A stretch of 64,000 nucleotides of DNA from contig NZ_CP018867.1 of assembly GCF_002849895.1 (NCBI RefSeq), positions 1,054,001-1,118,000 on the forward strand, given 5' to 3'. This document shows, one piece after another, positions 8,660 to 17,722 of this stretch (position 1 is the first letter of the stretch; every line of letters begins with the position of its first letter). The DNA is from Companilactobacillus alimentarius DSM 20249. GTDB lineage: Bacteria > Bacillota > Bacilli > Lactobacillales > Lactobacillaceae. Both the position numbers and the translations under genes were made by a program. Under the pieces are notes generated by a model. It saw nothing but the letters and a program-made list of their open reading frames with translations. It had not been told where the DNA came from and searched no databases.

Positions 8660-9199
8660 TTATATTATTTTCCAAATGAGAGCAAATCCACACAAAACTG
8701 ACTTCAAGCGAATTGCTTGTCTAGTACCTTCAAAATGAAATTCTTTAACTATTTCTTCATTATTTTGGCGATTCCAAACGCCAATAAAGACTGTTCCTAC
8801 GGGATTGCCTTCCAATGGATCTGGACCCGCCACACCTGTGAAGCCCAGTCCAATATCAGCATTCAAATTCTGTGCCGATAATTCAGCCATTGCTTTAGCA
8901 ACAGGATTGCTGACCACTGTATAACGATCAATCAATCCTGGATCCATGCCTAATAACTGAACTTTTATATTATCTGCATAAGTGACAAAGCCACCATCAA
9001 ATATATTTGAGGCACCAGGTACTGATGCAACTGTAGCTTGAAATAGACCAGCGGTTAAACTTTCCGCAGCTGTTACTTTTAAAGATTTCTCTTTCAAAAG
9101 ATTTACTGTCTCTTCAGCAAAATTAGCCCAAGCTTCAGGCGTTCCCTTTTCAAAATCAGTTTTTTCAACACTTTCTAAAATCTCTGCTGCTTTGTTCAT
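8660..9199 (-). CDS. cinA: CinA C-terminal domain protein (PncC-type nicotinamide-nucleotide amidohydrolase family)
   Basis: The product has about 179 residues and contains only the CinA C-terminal domain, which in this family deamidates nicotinamide mononucleotide. Typical stretches are TAAESLTAGL, GGFVTYA and GFTGVAGPDP. Full-length CinA in Bacilli is about 410 residues and carries an extra N-terminal molybdopterin-binding-like domain, which is absent here. The position between pgsA and recA matches full-length cinA of relatives, so the N-terminal half was probably lost. Start choice is the ATG at 9199, giving MNKAAEIL; an in-frame TTG at 9214 is possible. Whether it still has a competence-related role cannot be said. 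Confidence 0.88.
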   Translation of the reverse strand: MNKAAEILESVEKTDFEKGTPEAWANFAEETVNLLKEKSLKVTAAESLTAGLFQATVASVPGASNIFDGGFVTYADNIKVQLLGMDPGLIDRYTVVSNPVAKAMAELSAQNLNADIGLGFTGVAGPDPLEGNPVGTVFIGVWNRQNNEEIVKEFHFEGTRQAIRLKSVLCGFALIWKII

Positions 9200-9223
9200 T
9201 GCTCTCTCTTTCAAATTACGTAT

Positions 9224-9808
9224 TTATCTCTTAAAAATATCTCTTGCTTGATAGAAATAATCTCCACCTGAATAAAGTGTAAAGATCAAACAAATATATA
9301 AGAATATTTGACCAATAGGTATATTAATTGCGGAGAAGAAGATATTATTCATCAATAAGAAAATAATTGCAACCATTTGAGTCGTTGTCTTGATCTTACC
9401 AGGCATTTGAGCAGCCATAACTTTGCCGCCCTCTTCAAGAACAATTGTTCTTAGACCAGTAACAGCTAGTTCACGGCAAACAATGATTGCTACAACCCAA
9501 GCTGGAGCCATTTTGAAACTTACTAGAAAAATAAACGCTGTCATAACTAGCATTTTATCTGCTAAAGTATCAGCAAATTTCCCAAAATTTGTTACTAAGT
9601 GACGTTTACGAGCTATTTTCCCATCTGCTAAATCTGTTAATGATGCTACGACAAAGACTATTGTGGCGAAAACTCGATTCATCGGAATTAAATTGCCGAG
9701 AACAAATAAATCTCCCCAATCAGACCAGTTAAAAGCTAATAAAATAATGAATACCGGAATTAAGATAATCCGAATCATTGTTAGTTTATTTGGTAAATTC
9801 CAAACCAT
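9224..9808 (-). CDS. pgsA: CDP-diacylglycerol-glycerol-3-phosphate 3-phosphatidyltransferase
   Basis: This integral membrane enzyme of about 194 residues makes phosphatidylglycerol phosphate, the committed step to phosphatidylglycerol and cardiolipin. The CDP-alcohol phosphatidyltransferase signature is complete: DLADGKIAR followed by GKFADTLAD supplies the conserved aspartates. The start at 9808 (MVWNLPNK) is fixed by TTGGAGGA at the right distance; a longer in-frame reading to 9841 lacks a site. It sits between rodZ and cinA in the common Firmicute order. Confidence 0.95.
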   Translation of the reverse strand: MVWNLPNKLTMIRIILIPVFIILLAFNWSDWGDLFVLGNLIPMNRVFATIVFVVASLTDLADGKIARKRHLVTNFGKFADTLADKMLVMTAFIFLVSFKMAPAWVVAIIVCRELAVTGLRTIVLEEGGKVMAAQMPGKIKTTTQMVAIIFLLMNNIFFSAINIPIGQIFLYICLIFTLYSGGDYFYQARDIFKR

Positions 9809-9845
9809 TAAAATATCCTCCAAAATAATAATATTTGTCATCTAA

Positions 9846-9890
9846 AACAGACAAGCGCAGTAATCAAAGTAGGATTACCACGCTTGTCTA
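9846..9890 (-). terminator. Hairpin between rodZ and pgsA
   Basis: A long stem (AGACAAGCG...GGTAATC against GATTACT...CGCTTGTCT) is followed on the minus strand by only GTTTT. The stem is strong but the T tract is short, so termination after rodZ may be partial. Confidence 0.7.
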
Positions 9891-9923
9891 TCTAAATAAC
9901 ACATGTACCGTATTCCCACTACT

Positions 9924-10772
9924 TTATTTTTCAATATTAAACGTAAGCGTTTTGACGATTGAGCTACTACTATCAACAGTACCTAAATCAAGCTTCTTAC
10001 CATCAATTGTAATCTCTGTATTATTAACGTTACCTGTTTGAATCTTGAAACTTGTCGTATCAGCGGGAACCGTAGTTTCTTTTTTCTCATCTGCACTCAA
10101 GGCTTGTTGCCAAGTCGTATTGGAGCCTTCCGTAAATTGAATCCAAGCTTGACCACCTTTTCCTGTCACAACAACTTTTAAACCAGAAGAAGGAACGTTT
10201 TTAACGGTATAAGTGTCATCTGTATCACTCGCCTTAACACTGACTGATTTTGTATCAGCTTTTTTAGCTGTCTTCTTGGTTTTCGTTGTTTTTTTGGTTT
10301 TCTTACTTGTAGATTTCTTAGTTACCTTAGTTGTATTGTCCTTAGGAATCGTGACGCTGGAAGCATTTTGACTACGATGAATCATTCCAAAGGCAATCAC
10401 AGCAATAATAACAATAACAACAATACCAACTACTATTTGAGGAATATAGTTACCTAAACTAGAAAAGAATGAATTTGACTCTTCTTTAATTGAGCGGGTT
10501 TTATTCTCCTGTGGAGCTTCTTCTTGAGCAGGTTGAGAATTAGGGATGTCTGCTTTATATTCTTCTAAGACATCATCACCAGAAATTCCAACCGCATCAG
10601 AGTACTGTTTGATAAATGCTCTTACATAAAAATCACCAGGAAGATGATCAAATTGACCCTCTTCAATCGCAATTAAATAGCGTTTTTGAATTTTTGTGAT
10701 TTGTTGCAAATCATCAATTGTATAACCTTTTTTAATACGTGCATTTCTTAACTTTTGGCCAATTTCGTCCAT
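9924..10772 (-). CDS. rodZ: RodZ-like cytoskeletal regulator (YmfM type)
   Basis: This 282-residue protein has an N-terminal helix-turn-helix of the HTH_25 type (about 5-70). A linker leads to one membrane helix (about 112-132), then a Thr/Lys-rich spacer rich in KKTKKTTKT-type sequence and a C-terminal DUF4115 beta domain. RodZ links the MreB/cell-wall elongation machinery to the membrane in other bacteria. The position upstream of pgsA and downstream of ymfI is the standard ymfFHIM-pgsA order. The low-complexity basic linker on the outside probably spans part of the wall. Confidence 0.92.
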   Translation of the reverse strand: MDEIGQKLRNARIKKGYTIDDLQQITKIQKRYLIAIEEGQFDHLPGDFYVRAFIKQYSDAVGISGDDVLEEYKADIPNSQPAQEEAPQENKTRSIKEESNSFFSSLGNYIPQIVVGIVVIVIIAVIAFGMIHRSQNASSVTIPKDNTTKVTKKSTSKKTKKTTKTKKTAKKADTKSVSVKASDTDDTYTVKNVPSSGLKVVVTGKGGQAWIQFTEGSNTTWQQALSADEKKETTVPADTTSFKIQTGNVNNTEITIDGKKLDLGTVDSSSSIVKTLTFNIEK

Positions 10773-10837
10773 TATTTACCACCGATTAACTAATTTTTCT
10801 AAGTATAACATAAACCATTATCTAACTACTAGCGACC

Positions 10838-11560
10838 TTATAACAGCCACCCTCCAGCAAAATAAATTGTTTGCCCAGTTAAATAATTTGATTCAATATT
10901 GACTAGGTAGCTGACTAGGTCGGCTATCTCATCTGGATTAGCCAGTCTATCAGCTGGTATTTCCTCTTTAACGTTCTCTAAATCTTCACTACTAAACTCT
11001 TGAGTATTCATTTTTGTATTTACGGCACCTGGCGCTACCACATTGACAGAAATACCTAATGAAGCAACTTCTTTGGCATACGCATCAGCAAATGACGACA
11101 TTGCACCTTTTACTGTACTATAAACCACTTCCATAGCCGAACCAATTTTTCCGTAAATTGAACCTATGAAAACAATTCTTCCATGGTGCGTCTTAGCCAA
11201 TTTATCCTGCAATTGCTTCAAAATCAGAATTGGCAATTTAACATGAATATTCCACAAGGCATCAATTTCTTTCTCAGAAATATCAACTAACAATTTATAA
11301 TATGTATTTCCCTGTGCAAAAACGATTGCATCTAAAGCAAATATTTGTTTTGTCAAAGATTCGACTGCTTCGTTTCTCATATCAAACTTAATTGGAATGA
11401 AGTCTTGTTTCGGATATTTTCGCACTAATTGTTGGCGTAATTTATCAGTCCGTTCGTAATTTTTATTGTAATGCAAGTAAAGCGACCAACCTTTTTTTGC
11501 CAACGTTTTAGCAGTACTGGTTCCAATATCGCCTGAACTTCCCATGATCAATGCATACAT
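10838..11560 (-). CDS. ymfI: Short-chain dehydrogenase/reductase YmfI
   Basis: This SDR-fold protein of 240 residues resembles FabG. The nucleotide-binding glycine motif is GSSGDIGT at the N-terminus, and the catalytic YSTVK (Tyr-x-x-x-Lys) and preceding serine (FIGS) are present. The physiological substrate of YmfI is not known. It is encoded between ymfH and rodZ on the same strand, 3 bases after ymfH, so translation is probably coupled. The conserved neighbourhood is the main reason to call it YmfI rather than a generic SDR. Confidence 0.88.
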   Translation of the reverse strand: MYALIMGSSGDIGTSTAKTLAKKGWSLYLHYNKNYERTDKLRQQLVRKYPKQDFIPIKFDMRNEAVESLTKQIFALDAIVFAQGNTYYKLLVDISEKEIDALWNIHVKLPILILKQLQDKLAKTHHGRIVFIGSIYGKIGSAMEVVYSTVKGAMSSFADAYAKEVASLGISVNVVAPGAVNTKMNTQEFSSEDLENVKEEIPADRLANPDEIADLVSYLVNIESNYLTGQTIYFAGGWLL

Positions 11561-11563
11561 AAT

Positions 11564-12802
11564 TTACTTCCTATTTGGTAATAAGTTATAGTAAGTACTA
11601 TTTTCATCTTTTAAAAATTGTTCTGAAACGTCTAACAGATCTGATTTACTAATTGAATTGATCATCCGAATTAATTCTAAATAGTCAACATCATAAAAAT
11701 ACAATTCCGCCATCTGGTTAGCAATAGCTTCAGGTGAGTTTTGAGCAAACAAATAAGACCCAATAGCATCGCGTTTGATCCGCTCAAATTTATCATCACT
11801 CAAAACCTTTTTCAGAAACTCATAAGAAAGATGTGTTCGCAAATATTCTTGAAATCTTTGAACATTATTAGTAGCTCCACTAATAATGATAAAACAATAG
11901 TTGTTTTCTGCAACCACATTGTAAGAAAAACTATCATCAATTAGACCTAATTTACTCATTTCTTGATAATTATCAGAGGATTCACCAATTAAGGTTTCCA
12001 TGACCATATTCATAACATATTGACGTCTAACTAAATCATATCCCGTTAAATTAGTGTCAATTCTAATACCATAGGCTGACCGTGATTGGGTGATATCCAT
12101 TTCTTCTTGACCACCTCGACCAATTGGAATTAATTTTTCAAAAGTTTTATCGACACGAGGCCCTTGAGTTTGAAAATTAGAATTTTCAACAATATTTTCA
12201 ACTTTTTCAGGATCAACATCACCCACAATGACCAAATTCATATTGCTAGGACGGTAATTAATCTGATAAGTCTCTAATAGATTTTGATTATTAATTGTTT
12301 GTAGGGATTCACTGGATCCGGCGATATCTTCAGCAATTGGGTCATTGGGATAAAGTTGACCCAAGATTCTTTGTTCCAATACAAATTCTGGCATATCCAG
12401 ATACATCTGAATTTCTTGGTCAATGATTCCCCGTTCAGAGGCAACATTCTTTTCGGTGAAATAAGGGTTTTGTACTAAATCTAAAAGAACTTTTAAATTC
12501 TCATATGGTTTTTCCAATGTCTGAAATAAATAAGCCGTCTTCGTATAACTGGTATAGGCGTTAGAATTAGCTCCGTATTTAGCAAATTTCTCAGATGAAT
12601 CATAAGTTGGCTTAGCGAATAACTTGTGCTCAATAAAATGGGCAATACCTGCAGGTAAAACTTTTTCCCCTTGTTTAGTATCGACTGAACCAAAATTAGT
12701 CATCATCACGCCATAAACTTGATTAAAACCGCTTAAAGGGACAATTTCAATTTGTAACCCATTAGCCAGTTTTTTTACGTGTCTTTCTAGTTTATCTGTC
12801 AT
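11564..12802 (-). CDS. ymfH: M16-family peptidase YmfH (zinc-motif subunit)
   Basis: The protein has about 412 residues and belongs to the insulinase-like M16 family. The inverted zinc motif HxxEH is present as HFIEH (about residues 55-59), so this is the catalytic partner of the YmfF-YmfH pair. The start at 12802 (MTDKLERHVKKL) follows TTGGAG; the in-frame extension to 12910 overlaps ymfF and lacks homology to the family start. Its substrate in lactobacilli is unknown; related proteins process small peptides. Confidence 0.92.
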   Translation of the reverse strand: MTDKLERHVKKLANGLQIEIVPLSGFNQVYGVMMTNFGSVDTKQGEKVLPAGIAHFIEHKLFAKPTYDSSEKFAKYGANSNAYTSYTKTAYLFQTLEKPYENLKVLLDLVQNPYFTEKNVASERGIIDQEIQMYLDMPEFVLEQRILGQLYPNDPIAEDIAGSSESLQTINNQNLLETYQINYRPSNMNLVIVGDVDPEKVENIVENSNFQTQGPRVDKTFEKLIPIGRGGQEEMDITQSRSAYGIRIDTNLTGYDLVRRQYVMNMVMETLIGESSDNYQEMSKLGLIDDSFSYNVVAENNYCFIIISGATNNVQRFQEYLRTHLSYEFLKKVLSDDKFERIKRDAIGSYLFAQNSPEAIANQMAELYFYDVDYLELIRMINSISKSDLLDVSEQFLKDENSTYYNLLPNRK

Positions 12803-12803
12803 T

Positions 12804-14078
12804 CTAATCTCCAACCAATTGATATTGAGCAATCGCATGCATATGTTCAGCAACTCCGGAAATTTGCTTTTTATCCAATTGTGCCAATTTTTCTTCAAAT
12901 TGTTGATCATTCAAAAGAGTACTTGGATAAACCGTCTGCCAAATACTACGCATAATATAATGCTGAATTGAATCACTAGAAATTTTCCGTTGAGTCAACA
13001 TAACCTTTTGTGCATGCTCTATTTGTGCATCAGACATTTTTCCTTGTCTGATATAGGAAATTTGGTCATTGATCAACTTCAAAGTTTTATCAACCGAGTT
13101 TGCATCCAAGCCGGCTTGAATTATTACCAAATGGCTAATCGGTTGATAAGAACTTGAGACAGAATAAGCTAGGCTATTTTTCTCTCGAACTTGTAAAAAG
13201 AGTTGCGATTGATCATCGCCACCTAAGATCAAGTTCATAACTTGTGGGGCTAAACGATTGAAATCTTTTGAAACTCTTTCAGTTGAATATGCCAAACCAA
13301 TTCGACTCTGATTAAGATGCTTATGCTCAATTTGTGTATTTGGGTGCTTTATCAAGTCATCGAACTTACTAAAAGAAATCTGTAAATCTCCCCGATCATT
13401 TTGTAGTTTATCAACAAAAATACTTTCGTTTAAGTAATTGAGAAATTCAGTCTCAGACACATTTCCAACCACATTGATAATTACAGTATCATTCTTTATC
13501 ACATCGCGATAGACTTCTAATAACTTCTCATTAGTGAGTTCCTTTAATTGCTCGATACTTCCCAAAATTGGAATTTGCCGATTAGGATCATTTTGATAAA
13601 TTAACTTAATCAAGCCTAGAGAACTAACTAAATCTTGATTGTCTTGAATCGAGATTAAATTCGACATCAAATTACGCTTTTCCGTTTCAAAGGATATTTG
13701 ATCGAACTTATTTTGTTCCAAGTTAGGTTGGAAAATAATTTCTCCTAATAAATCCAGATTCTCTTTAAGTTGATTTTTTCCATCAATTAAAAAATTAGGA
13801 TCAGCGAATTCAACACTAAAGGCTAAATCATTAAAATTCAATAAATTACGTGTAAAAACATTGATTTCAGATCCGTAGAGTTCCATTTCACGATCATTTA
13901 TCGCTTGAAAACTAGGATAATTTTCAGTTGAATTGGACAGTACATTTGCCAGTAACCGACGACTTGTATTTTCTTCTTTATTCAAGGGGCGCAAAAAATC
14001 CACTTGAATTTTAATTGTCCGGAATTTTTTGATTGGATCAATGTTCAAAAAAACATTTTTTGCTAGCTTTTTTCTCAA
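12804..14078 (-). CDS. ymfF: M16-family peptidase-like protein YmfF (inactive-type partner)
   Basis: This 424-residue M16-fold protein lacks an HxxEH motif; the corresponding region reads LLANVLSNSTENYPS. That is typical of the non-catalytic partner in two-subunit M16 proteases. The TTG at 14078 overlaps the TGA of ftsK (TTGA), and its stop lies one base before the ymfH start, so ftsK-ymfF-ymfH-ymfI are tightly coupled. A C-terminal stretch with SLAYSVSSSY and QAGLDANSVDKT fits the second M16 domain. Confidence 0.9.
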   Translation of the reverse strand: MRKKLAKNVFLNIDPIKKFRTIKIQVDFLRPLNKEENTSRRLLANVLSNSTENYPSFQAINDREMELYGSEINVFTRNLLNFNDLAFSVEFADPNFLIDGKNQLKENLDLLGEIIFQPNLEQNKFDQISFETEKRNLMSNLISIQDNQDLVSSLGLIKLIYQNDPNRQIPILGSIEQLKELTNEKLLEVYRDVIKNDTVIINVVGNVSETEFLNYLNESIFVDKLQNDRGDLQISFSKFDDLIKHPNTQIEHKHLNQSRIGLAYSTERVSKDFNRLAPQVMNLILGGDDQSQLFLQVREKNSLAYSVSSSYQPISHLVIIQAGLDANSVDKTLKLINDQISYIRQGKMSDAQIEHAQKVMLTQRKISSDSIQHYIMRSIWQTVYPSTLLNDQQFEEKLAQLDKKQISGVAEHMHAIAQYQLVGD

Positions 14079-16477
14079 TTTTTCACCTGATTTTTTCTAA
14101 TTGTTTCTAATTGCTCCTCAGTAATCAAAACTTTTCTCGGTTTACTACCTTCTGATGGACCAACGATTCCCTTATCTTCCATTTCATCAACCATTCTGGC
14201 TGCTCGATTATAACCAATTTGAAATCTTCTTTGCAACATAGAAACACTGGCTGACTGTTGTTTTACTATCAAATCGACTGCATCATCCCAGTACTCATCA
14301 TTTGGTTTGTCACCGCTTGAAGTGGAACCATCATCCACATCAGTAGGGATCATATCTTCATCATACTCTGCAGCCTGTTGGTTGCTGACAAAATTGACCA
14401 CATTTTCCACTTCCGACTCAGAAATATAAGCCCCTTGTAATCTAACTGGTTTACTCTTACCAATTGGCTGAAAAAGCATATCACCACGTCCTAAAAGCTT
14501 TTCAGCTCCTACAGAATCCAAGATGGTCCGTGAATCAACCCCACTAGAAACAGCAAAAGCTATTCTTGAAGGAATATTAGCTTTGATCAATCCAGTAATA
14601 ACATCAACTGAAGGACGCTGTGTGGCAATGATAATATGCAATCCAGCAGCACGAGCCATCTGTGCCAGTCTAACAATAGCTGCTTCTACTTCATGTCCTG
14701 CAACCATCATCAAATCAGATAATTCATCAACTATAACGACGATATATGGAAGGCGCTCCATCTTTTGATCATCCTCAGCCGTTTTATTGAACTTATCGAC
14801 ATCAGCATTATATTCGCCAATATTACGATGACTAGTTTCAGCAAACAGTTTGTAACGCCGCTCCATCTCTTTAACAGCTTTTTGTAAAGCCCCAGCGGCC
14901 TTACGTGCATCCGTTACAACTGGAATCAATAGATGTGGGATGCCGTTATAAACATTCAACTCTACCATCTTCGGATCAATCAAAATCAATTTGACTTCAC
15001 TTGGCTTAGCCTTCATCAAAATTCCTGTAATAATTGTATTGATTGCTACAGATTTACCACTACCAGTTGAACCCGCAATTAACAAATGCGGCATCTTAGT
15101 GATATCAGCTTCGATGATATTTCCAGAAACTTCTTTTCCTAGTGGCACAATCAGAGGATGTGTCTTATCCTTTTGATTTTCAGTAATGTCTCTAAATGAA
15201 ACCGTTGAAATCGTTCGATTAGGAACTTCAATCCCTACAAACGACTTACCAGGAATCGGAGCTTCAATTCTAATATCCTTAGCTGCCAGTGCTAAAGCCA
15301 AATCATCAGCCAAATTAACTATTTTGCTTACTTTGACACCAACTGCTGGCTGAATCTCATATTTGGTAATAGTTGGTCCAAGACTAGCTTTTTTAACTTC
15401 AACATCTACACCAAAACTTTTGAATGTTTGTTTTAATTTATCCTTATTTTCATCAATCAATTGAACTTCGGCACTCTGATCAGTTTGTGGAACTTGTTTT
15501 AATAAGTCTGGACCAGGAAGCTGGTAATCACTGTCATCTGTCTCTGATACTTTCGTACTAACAGGATCTGGTAGATCTTTATCCTTAGTGCCATCAATTC
15601 CGTAAGGTTTAGAAACAATCTCTGCCTTACTTTGTGAATCAGCTTCAGTCAAATTCGGTGTCTTATCGGAAGTACTAGGCATATCAATATGAAAATCTGA
15701 ATCATCAGTTTTCTCCTGAACTGCCTTTTTAGCAAAACTATTCACGTCTTTAAATTTAGCTTCATCACGCTCAATTGCTGGTGATGACGTCATTGTAGGA
15801 GCATTAGTTTTCTTTTCTTTTTCAACTGCTCGTTGATCTACATAATCACTATATTTCCCAGTAATAGCATCTTTTATTTTGATAGTTAAATGTTTGAAAT
15901 AAACTAAAACATTCGTTGTAACGATAGATACCTGTTTCATCGTTACATTCAATAACATTAAAATACCAATAAAAATAATCAATCCCGTTACAAAATAAGT
16001 TCCCACAGTTGAAAACATTGGCATAAAGAAGCTATATAAATAAGAGCCAATCATTCCTCCACCAACAGATTCGCTAACTGAAACTTGAGTAATATTAGCT
16101 GCTAAGGTATTCCATGTCACTAAATTATAATTATGATACAACGACATATTGGAAAAAAATATGCCATGCAAAATTATCAGTGTCCCCAAATATACAAACA
16201 GTAACCCGAAATTTCTTTTAGGCGTCATAACGGGTATTCGTCCAGTTGCAATCACAAATGCTGCAACAAAAATACTGATGATCAATAAGACCGGATAACT
16301 ATCTCCAACGAAGATTCGATAAATATTATCAAAAGTTTTTCCCACGATTCCAAACTTGAATAAACCTAAAATCGACAGAATTATCCATACAAGACTAATC
16401 AGTGATTTGATCAGACGTGAATTATTGGTCGTTTTTTTTCTCTTTCTAGGCTTTGAAGTTGCCTTTTTTCTTGCCAT
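14075..16477 (-). CDS. ftsK: DNA translocase FtsK/SpoIIIE
   Basis: The 800-residue protein has an N-terminal membrane domain with about four helices (residues 25-180) and a Ser/Asp/Lys-rich linker. A RecA-like motor follows, with Walker A AGSTGSGKS and Walker B VVIVDELSDLMM. A C-terminal winged-helix gamma domain contains LQRRFQIGYNRAARMVDEME. It pumps chromosomal DNA through the closing septum and coordinates dimer resolution. It heads the ymfF-ymfH-ymfI group. Length and motifs are normal for SpoIIIE-type proteins of lactobacilli. Confidence 0.97.
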   Translation of the reverse strand: MARKKATSKPRKRKKTTNNSRLIKSLISLVWIILSILGLFKFGIVGKTFDNIYRIFVGDSYPVLLIISIFVAAFVIATGRIPVMTPKRNFGLLFVYLGTLIILHGIFFSNMSLYHNYNLVTWNTLAANITQVSVSESVGGGMIGSYLYSFFMPMFSTVGTYFVTGLIIFIGILMLLNVTMKQVSIVTTNVLVYFKHLTIKIKDAITGKYSDYVDQRAVEKEKKTNAPTMTSSPAIERDEAKFKDVNSFAKKAVQEKTDDSDFHIDMPSTSDKTPNLTEADSQSKAEIVSKPYGIDGTKDKDLPDPVSTKVSETDDSDYQLPGPDLLKQVPQTDQSAEVQLIDENKDKLKQTFKSFGVDVEVKKASLGPTITKYEIQPAVGVKVSKIVNLADDLALALAAKDIRIEAPIPGKSFVGIEVPNRTISTVSFRDITENQKDKTHPLIVPLGKEVSGNIIEADITKMPHLLIAGSTGSGKSVAINTIITGILMKAKPSEVKLILIDPKMVELNVYNGIPHLLIPVVTDARKAAGALQKAVKEMERRYKLFAETSHRNIGEYNADVDKFNKTAEDDQKMERLPYIVVIVDELSDLMMVAGHEVEAAIVRLAQMARAAGLHIIIATQRPSVDVITGLIKANIPSRIAFAVSSGVDSRTILDSVGAEKLLGRGDMLFQPIGKSKPVRLQGAYISESEVENVVNFVSNQQAAEYDEDMIPTDVDDGSTSSGDKPNDEYWDDAVDLIVKQQSASVSMLQRRFQIGYNRAARMVDEMEDKGIVGPSEGSKPRKVLITEEQLETIRKNQVKN

Positions 16478-16532
16478 AAATACCTCACACGTTTCTAAAA
16501 GTAATCATCTAAAATTATACCTTTTTTAGACC

Positions 16533-16560
16533 TTAAAAAAAACAGTCCAACAGGACTGTT
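16533..16560 (-). terminator. Terminator after the DUF1149 gene
   Basis: AACAGTCC and GGACTGTT form an 8-bp stem with a 4-base loop, followed on the minus strand by eight T. It begins at the stop codon of the gene and separates it from ftsK. Confidence 0.9.
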
Positions 16561-17015
16561 TATTTATCTGAATTCTTCTTCTCTTTAGCTTTTAGTTCCT
16601 TTAAAGCCTCATTAGGTTCAATCTTTATATTTTTATTAAAATTCAATGAGAAACCACGATTCAAGGCCACACTAGTAATTTGATACGTCATAGTCTCAAT
16701 GTATTCAACTACTGGACGAGACAATTGTTGAATATCTTTTGGTTCAAGATCTTGAACTTCACCTTGAAAACCAACTGGTTGAACGATTTGTCCTACTAAT
16801 CCTGACACTTTAAAGGGAGCGTTCTCAGGATGAATCTCAAATGGTACAACTACTTGAAGAATCTTTCCTTCTTTTTCACTTAAAGGCTGCCCATTCTCAT
16901 CTTTAAAGTCTGGGTGCTCTACACTGATGTTTAGTTCAGTTTTAACATCAGCACTGCTTGATTCAACGTCGTAATGAAAAGCCTGAACATTTACTGCACC
17001 TTTATTGATTTTCAT
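16560..17015 (-). CDS. DUF1149 family protein
   Basis: This 151-residue acidic soluble protein resembles the DUF1149 family of lactobacilli and streptococci, which has a SecB-like fold by family knowledge. Supporting stretches are NVQAFHYDV near the N-terminus, VSGLVGQIVQ in the middle and LSRPVVEYIETMTYQITSVAL near the C-terminus. No catalytic motif is visible. It follows trmL by 14 bases and shares its transcript, ending in a strong terminator. The function is unknown; a chaperone-like role would be speculation. Confidence 0.8.
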   Translation of the reverse strand: MKINKGAVNVQAFHYDVESSSADVKTELNISVEHPDFKDENGQPLSEKEGKILQVVVPFEIHPENAPFKVSGLVGQIVQPVGFQGEVQDLEPKDIQQLSRPVVEYIETMTYQITSVALNRGFSLNFNKNIKIEPNEALKELKAKEKKNSDK

Positions 17016-17029
17016 TATAAATTTTACCT

Positions 17030-17539
17030 CTAATCTAATTTATCATTTTCGTAATGATGACTTAATTCCAATCCCTCAAAATGCTGTTGACGAACAGCCT
17101 CATAGATTACCAAGGCCGCACTGTTGGACAAATTAAGTGCTCGAATATTATCACTCATAGGGATTCGAAGACATTTTTCTGGATTCCGACGCATGAAATC
17201 CTCTGGCAGTCCAGTCGTTTCCTTGCCAAATAGAAAATAATGATCTTTTGAAGTATCGGTAAAGTCTTGATCACTATAAATTTTATTGGAAAACTTAGTG
17301 ATCAAATACAAATACTTATCATCTGGAATGGAATCTAAAAAATCATTTAAATTATCATGATAAGTAATATCGACCTTATCCCAATAATCTAACCCTGCTC
17401 TTTTCATATGAGCATCGTCAGTATTAAAACCCAAAGGGCGAATCAAATGTAATTTAGTATTAGTACCAGCACAAGTTCTAGCAATATTACCAGTATTAGC
17501 CGGCATTAAGGGTTCATATAGTGCAATATGATTAGTCAT
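17030..17539 (-). CDS. trmL: tRNA (cytidine/uridine-34-2'-O)-methyltransferase TrmL
   Basis: This SPOUT-class methyltransferase of 169 residues methylates the ribose of the wobble base in some leucine tRNAs. Family stretches include [42 protein letters not shown], which build the trefoil-knot SAM site. The start at 17539 is set by AAAGGAG; a longer frame to 17599 would begin inside a terminator-like hairpin and is rejected. The gene has an unusual structured leader of about 120 bases with its own promoter. It is followed by the DUF1149 gene in the same unit. Confidence 0.94.
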   Translation of the reverse strand: MTNHIALYEPLMPANTGNIARTCAGTNTKLHLIRPLGFNTDDAHMKRAGLDYWDKVDITYHDNLNDFLDSIPDDKYLYLITKFSNKIYSDQDFTDTSKDHYFLFGKETTGLPEDFMRRNPEKCLRIPMSDNIRALNLSNSAALVIYEAVRQQHFEGLELSHHYENDKLD

Positions 17540-17559
17540 TTTTATCTCCTTTATTAACG

Positions 17560-17675
17560 AAAAAGCGCATACCCTCGGTGAAAACCACAGCAAGGACATG
17601 CGCTAGTAAAAGCCTTATGTTTACTTGCTTTTGTCAAAATTACTTCTGAGAAAAACAAATAACAGTAAACTCATC
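17560..17675 (-). ncRNA. Structured trmL leader or candidate small RNA ending in an intrinsic terminator
   Basis: A promoter at 17682-17710 would start a transcript near 17675. Within it GTTTACT can pair with AGTAAAC, enclosing an inner stem TTATTT/AAGTAA. A second hairpin, 17564-17604, pairs AGCGCATGTCC with GGGTATGCGCT and ends in five T. The trmL ribosome binding site begins only about 12 bases after this T run. The element could be a small RNA of roughly 115 bases, or an attenuator that controls trmL. I do not recognise it as a specific riboswitch class. Confidence 0.45.
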
Positions 17676-17681
17676 TCACTT

Positions 17682-17710
17682 ATTATATACAATATATCAG
17701 GTCTAGACAA
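17682..17710 (-). promoter_or_regulatory. Promoter for the trmL leader
   Basis: TTGTCT (17705-17710) and TATAAT (17682-17687) on the minus strand are separated by exactly 17 bases. It lies just after the stop of the upstream permease gene, which has no terminator of its own before this point. Confidence 0.75.
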
Positions 17711-17722
17711 TAAGAAAATGAA

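Noticed and set aside
12803..12910. Longer start for ymfH
   Set aside because: The extension lies within ymfF and does not resemble the start of the family; a good ribosome binding site precedes 12802.
17540..17599. Longer start for trmL with 20 more residues
   Set aside because: The extension runs through the terminator-like hairpin, while a perfect AAAGGAG site precedes the ATG at 17539.
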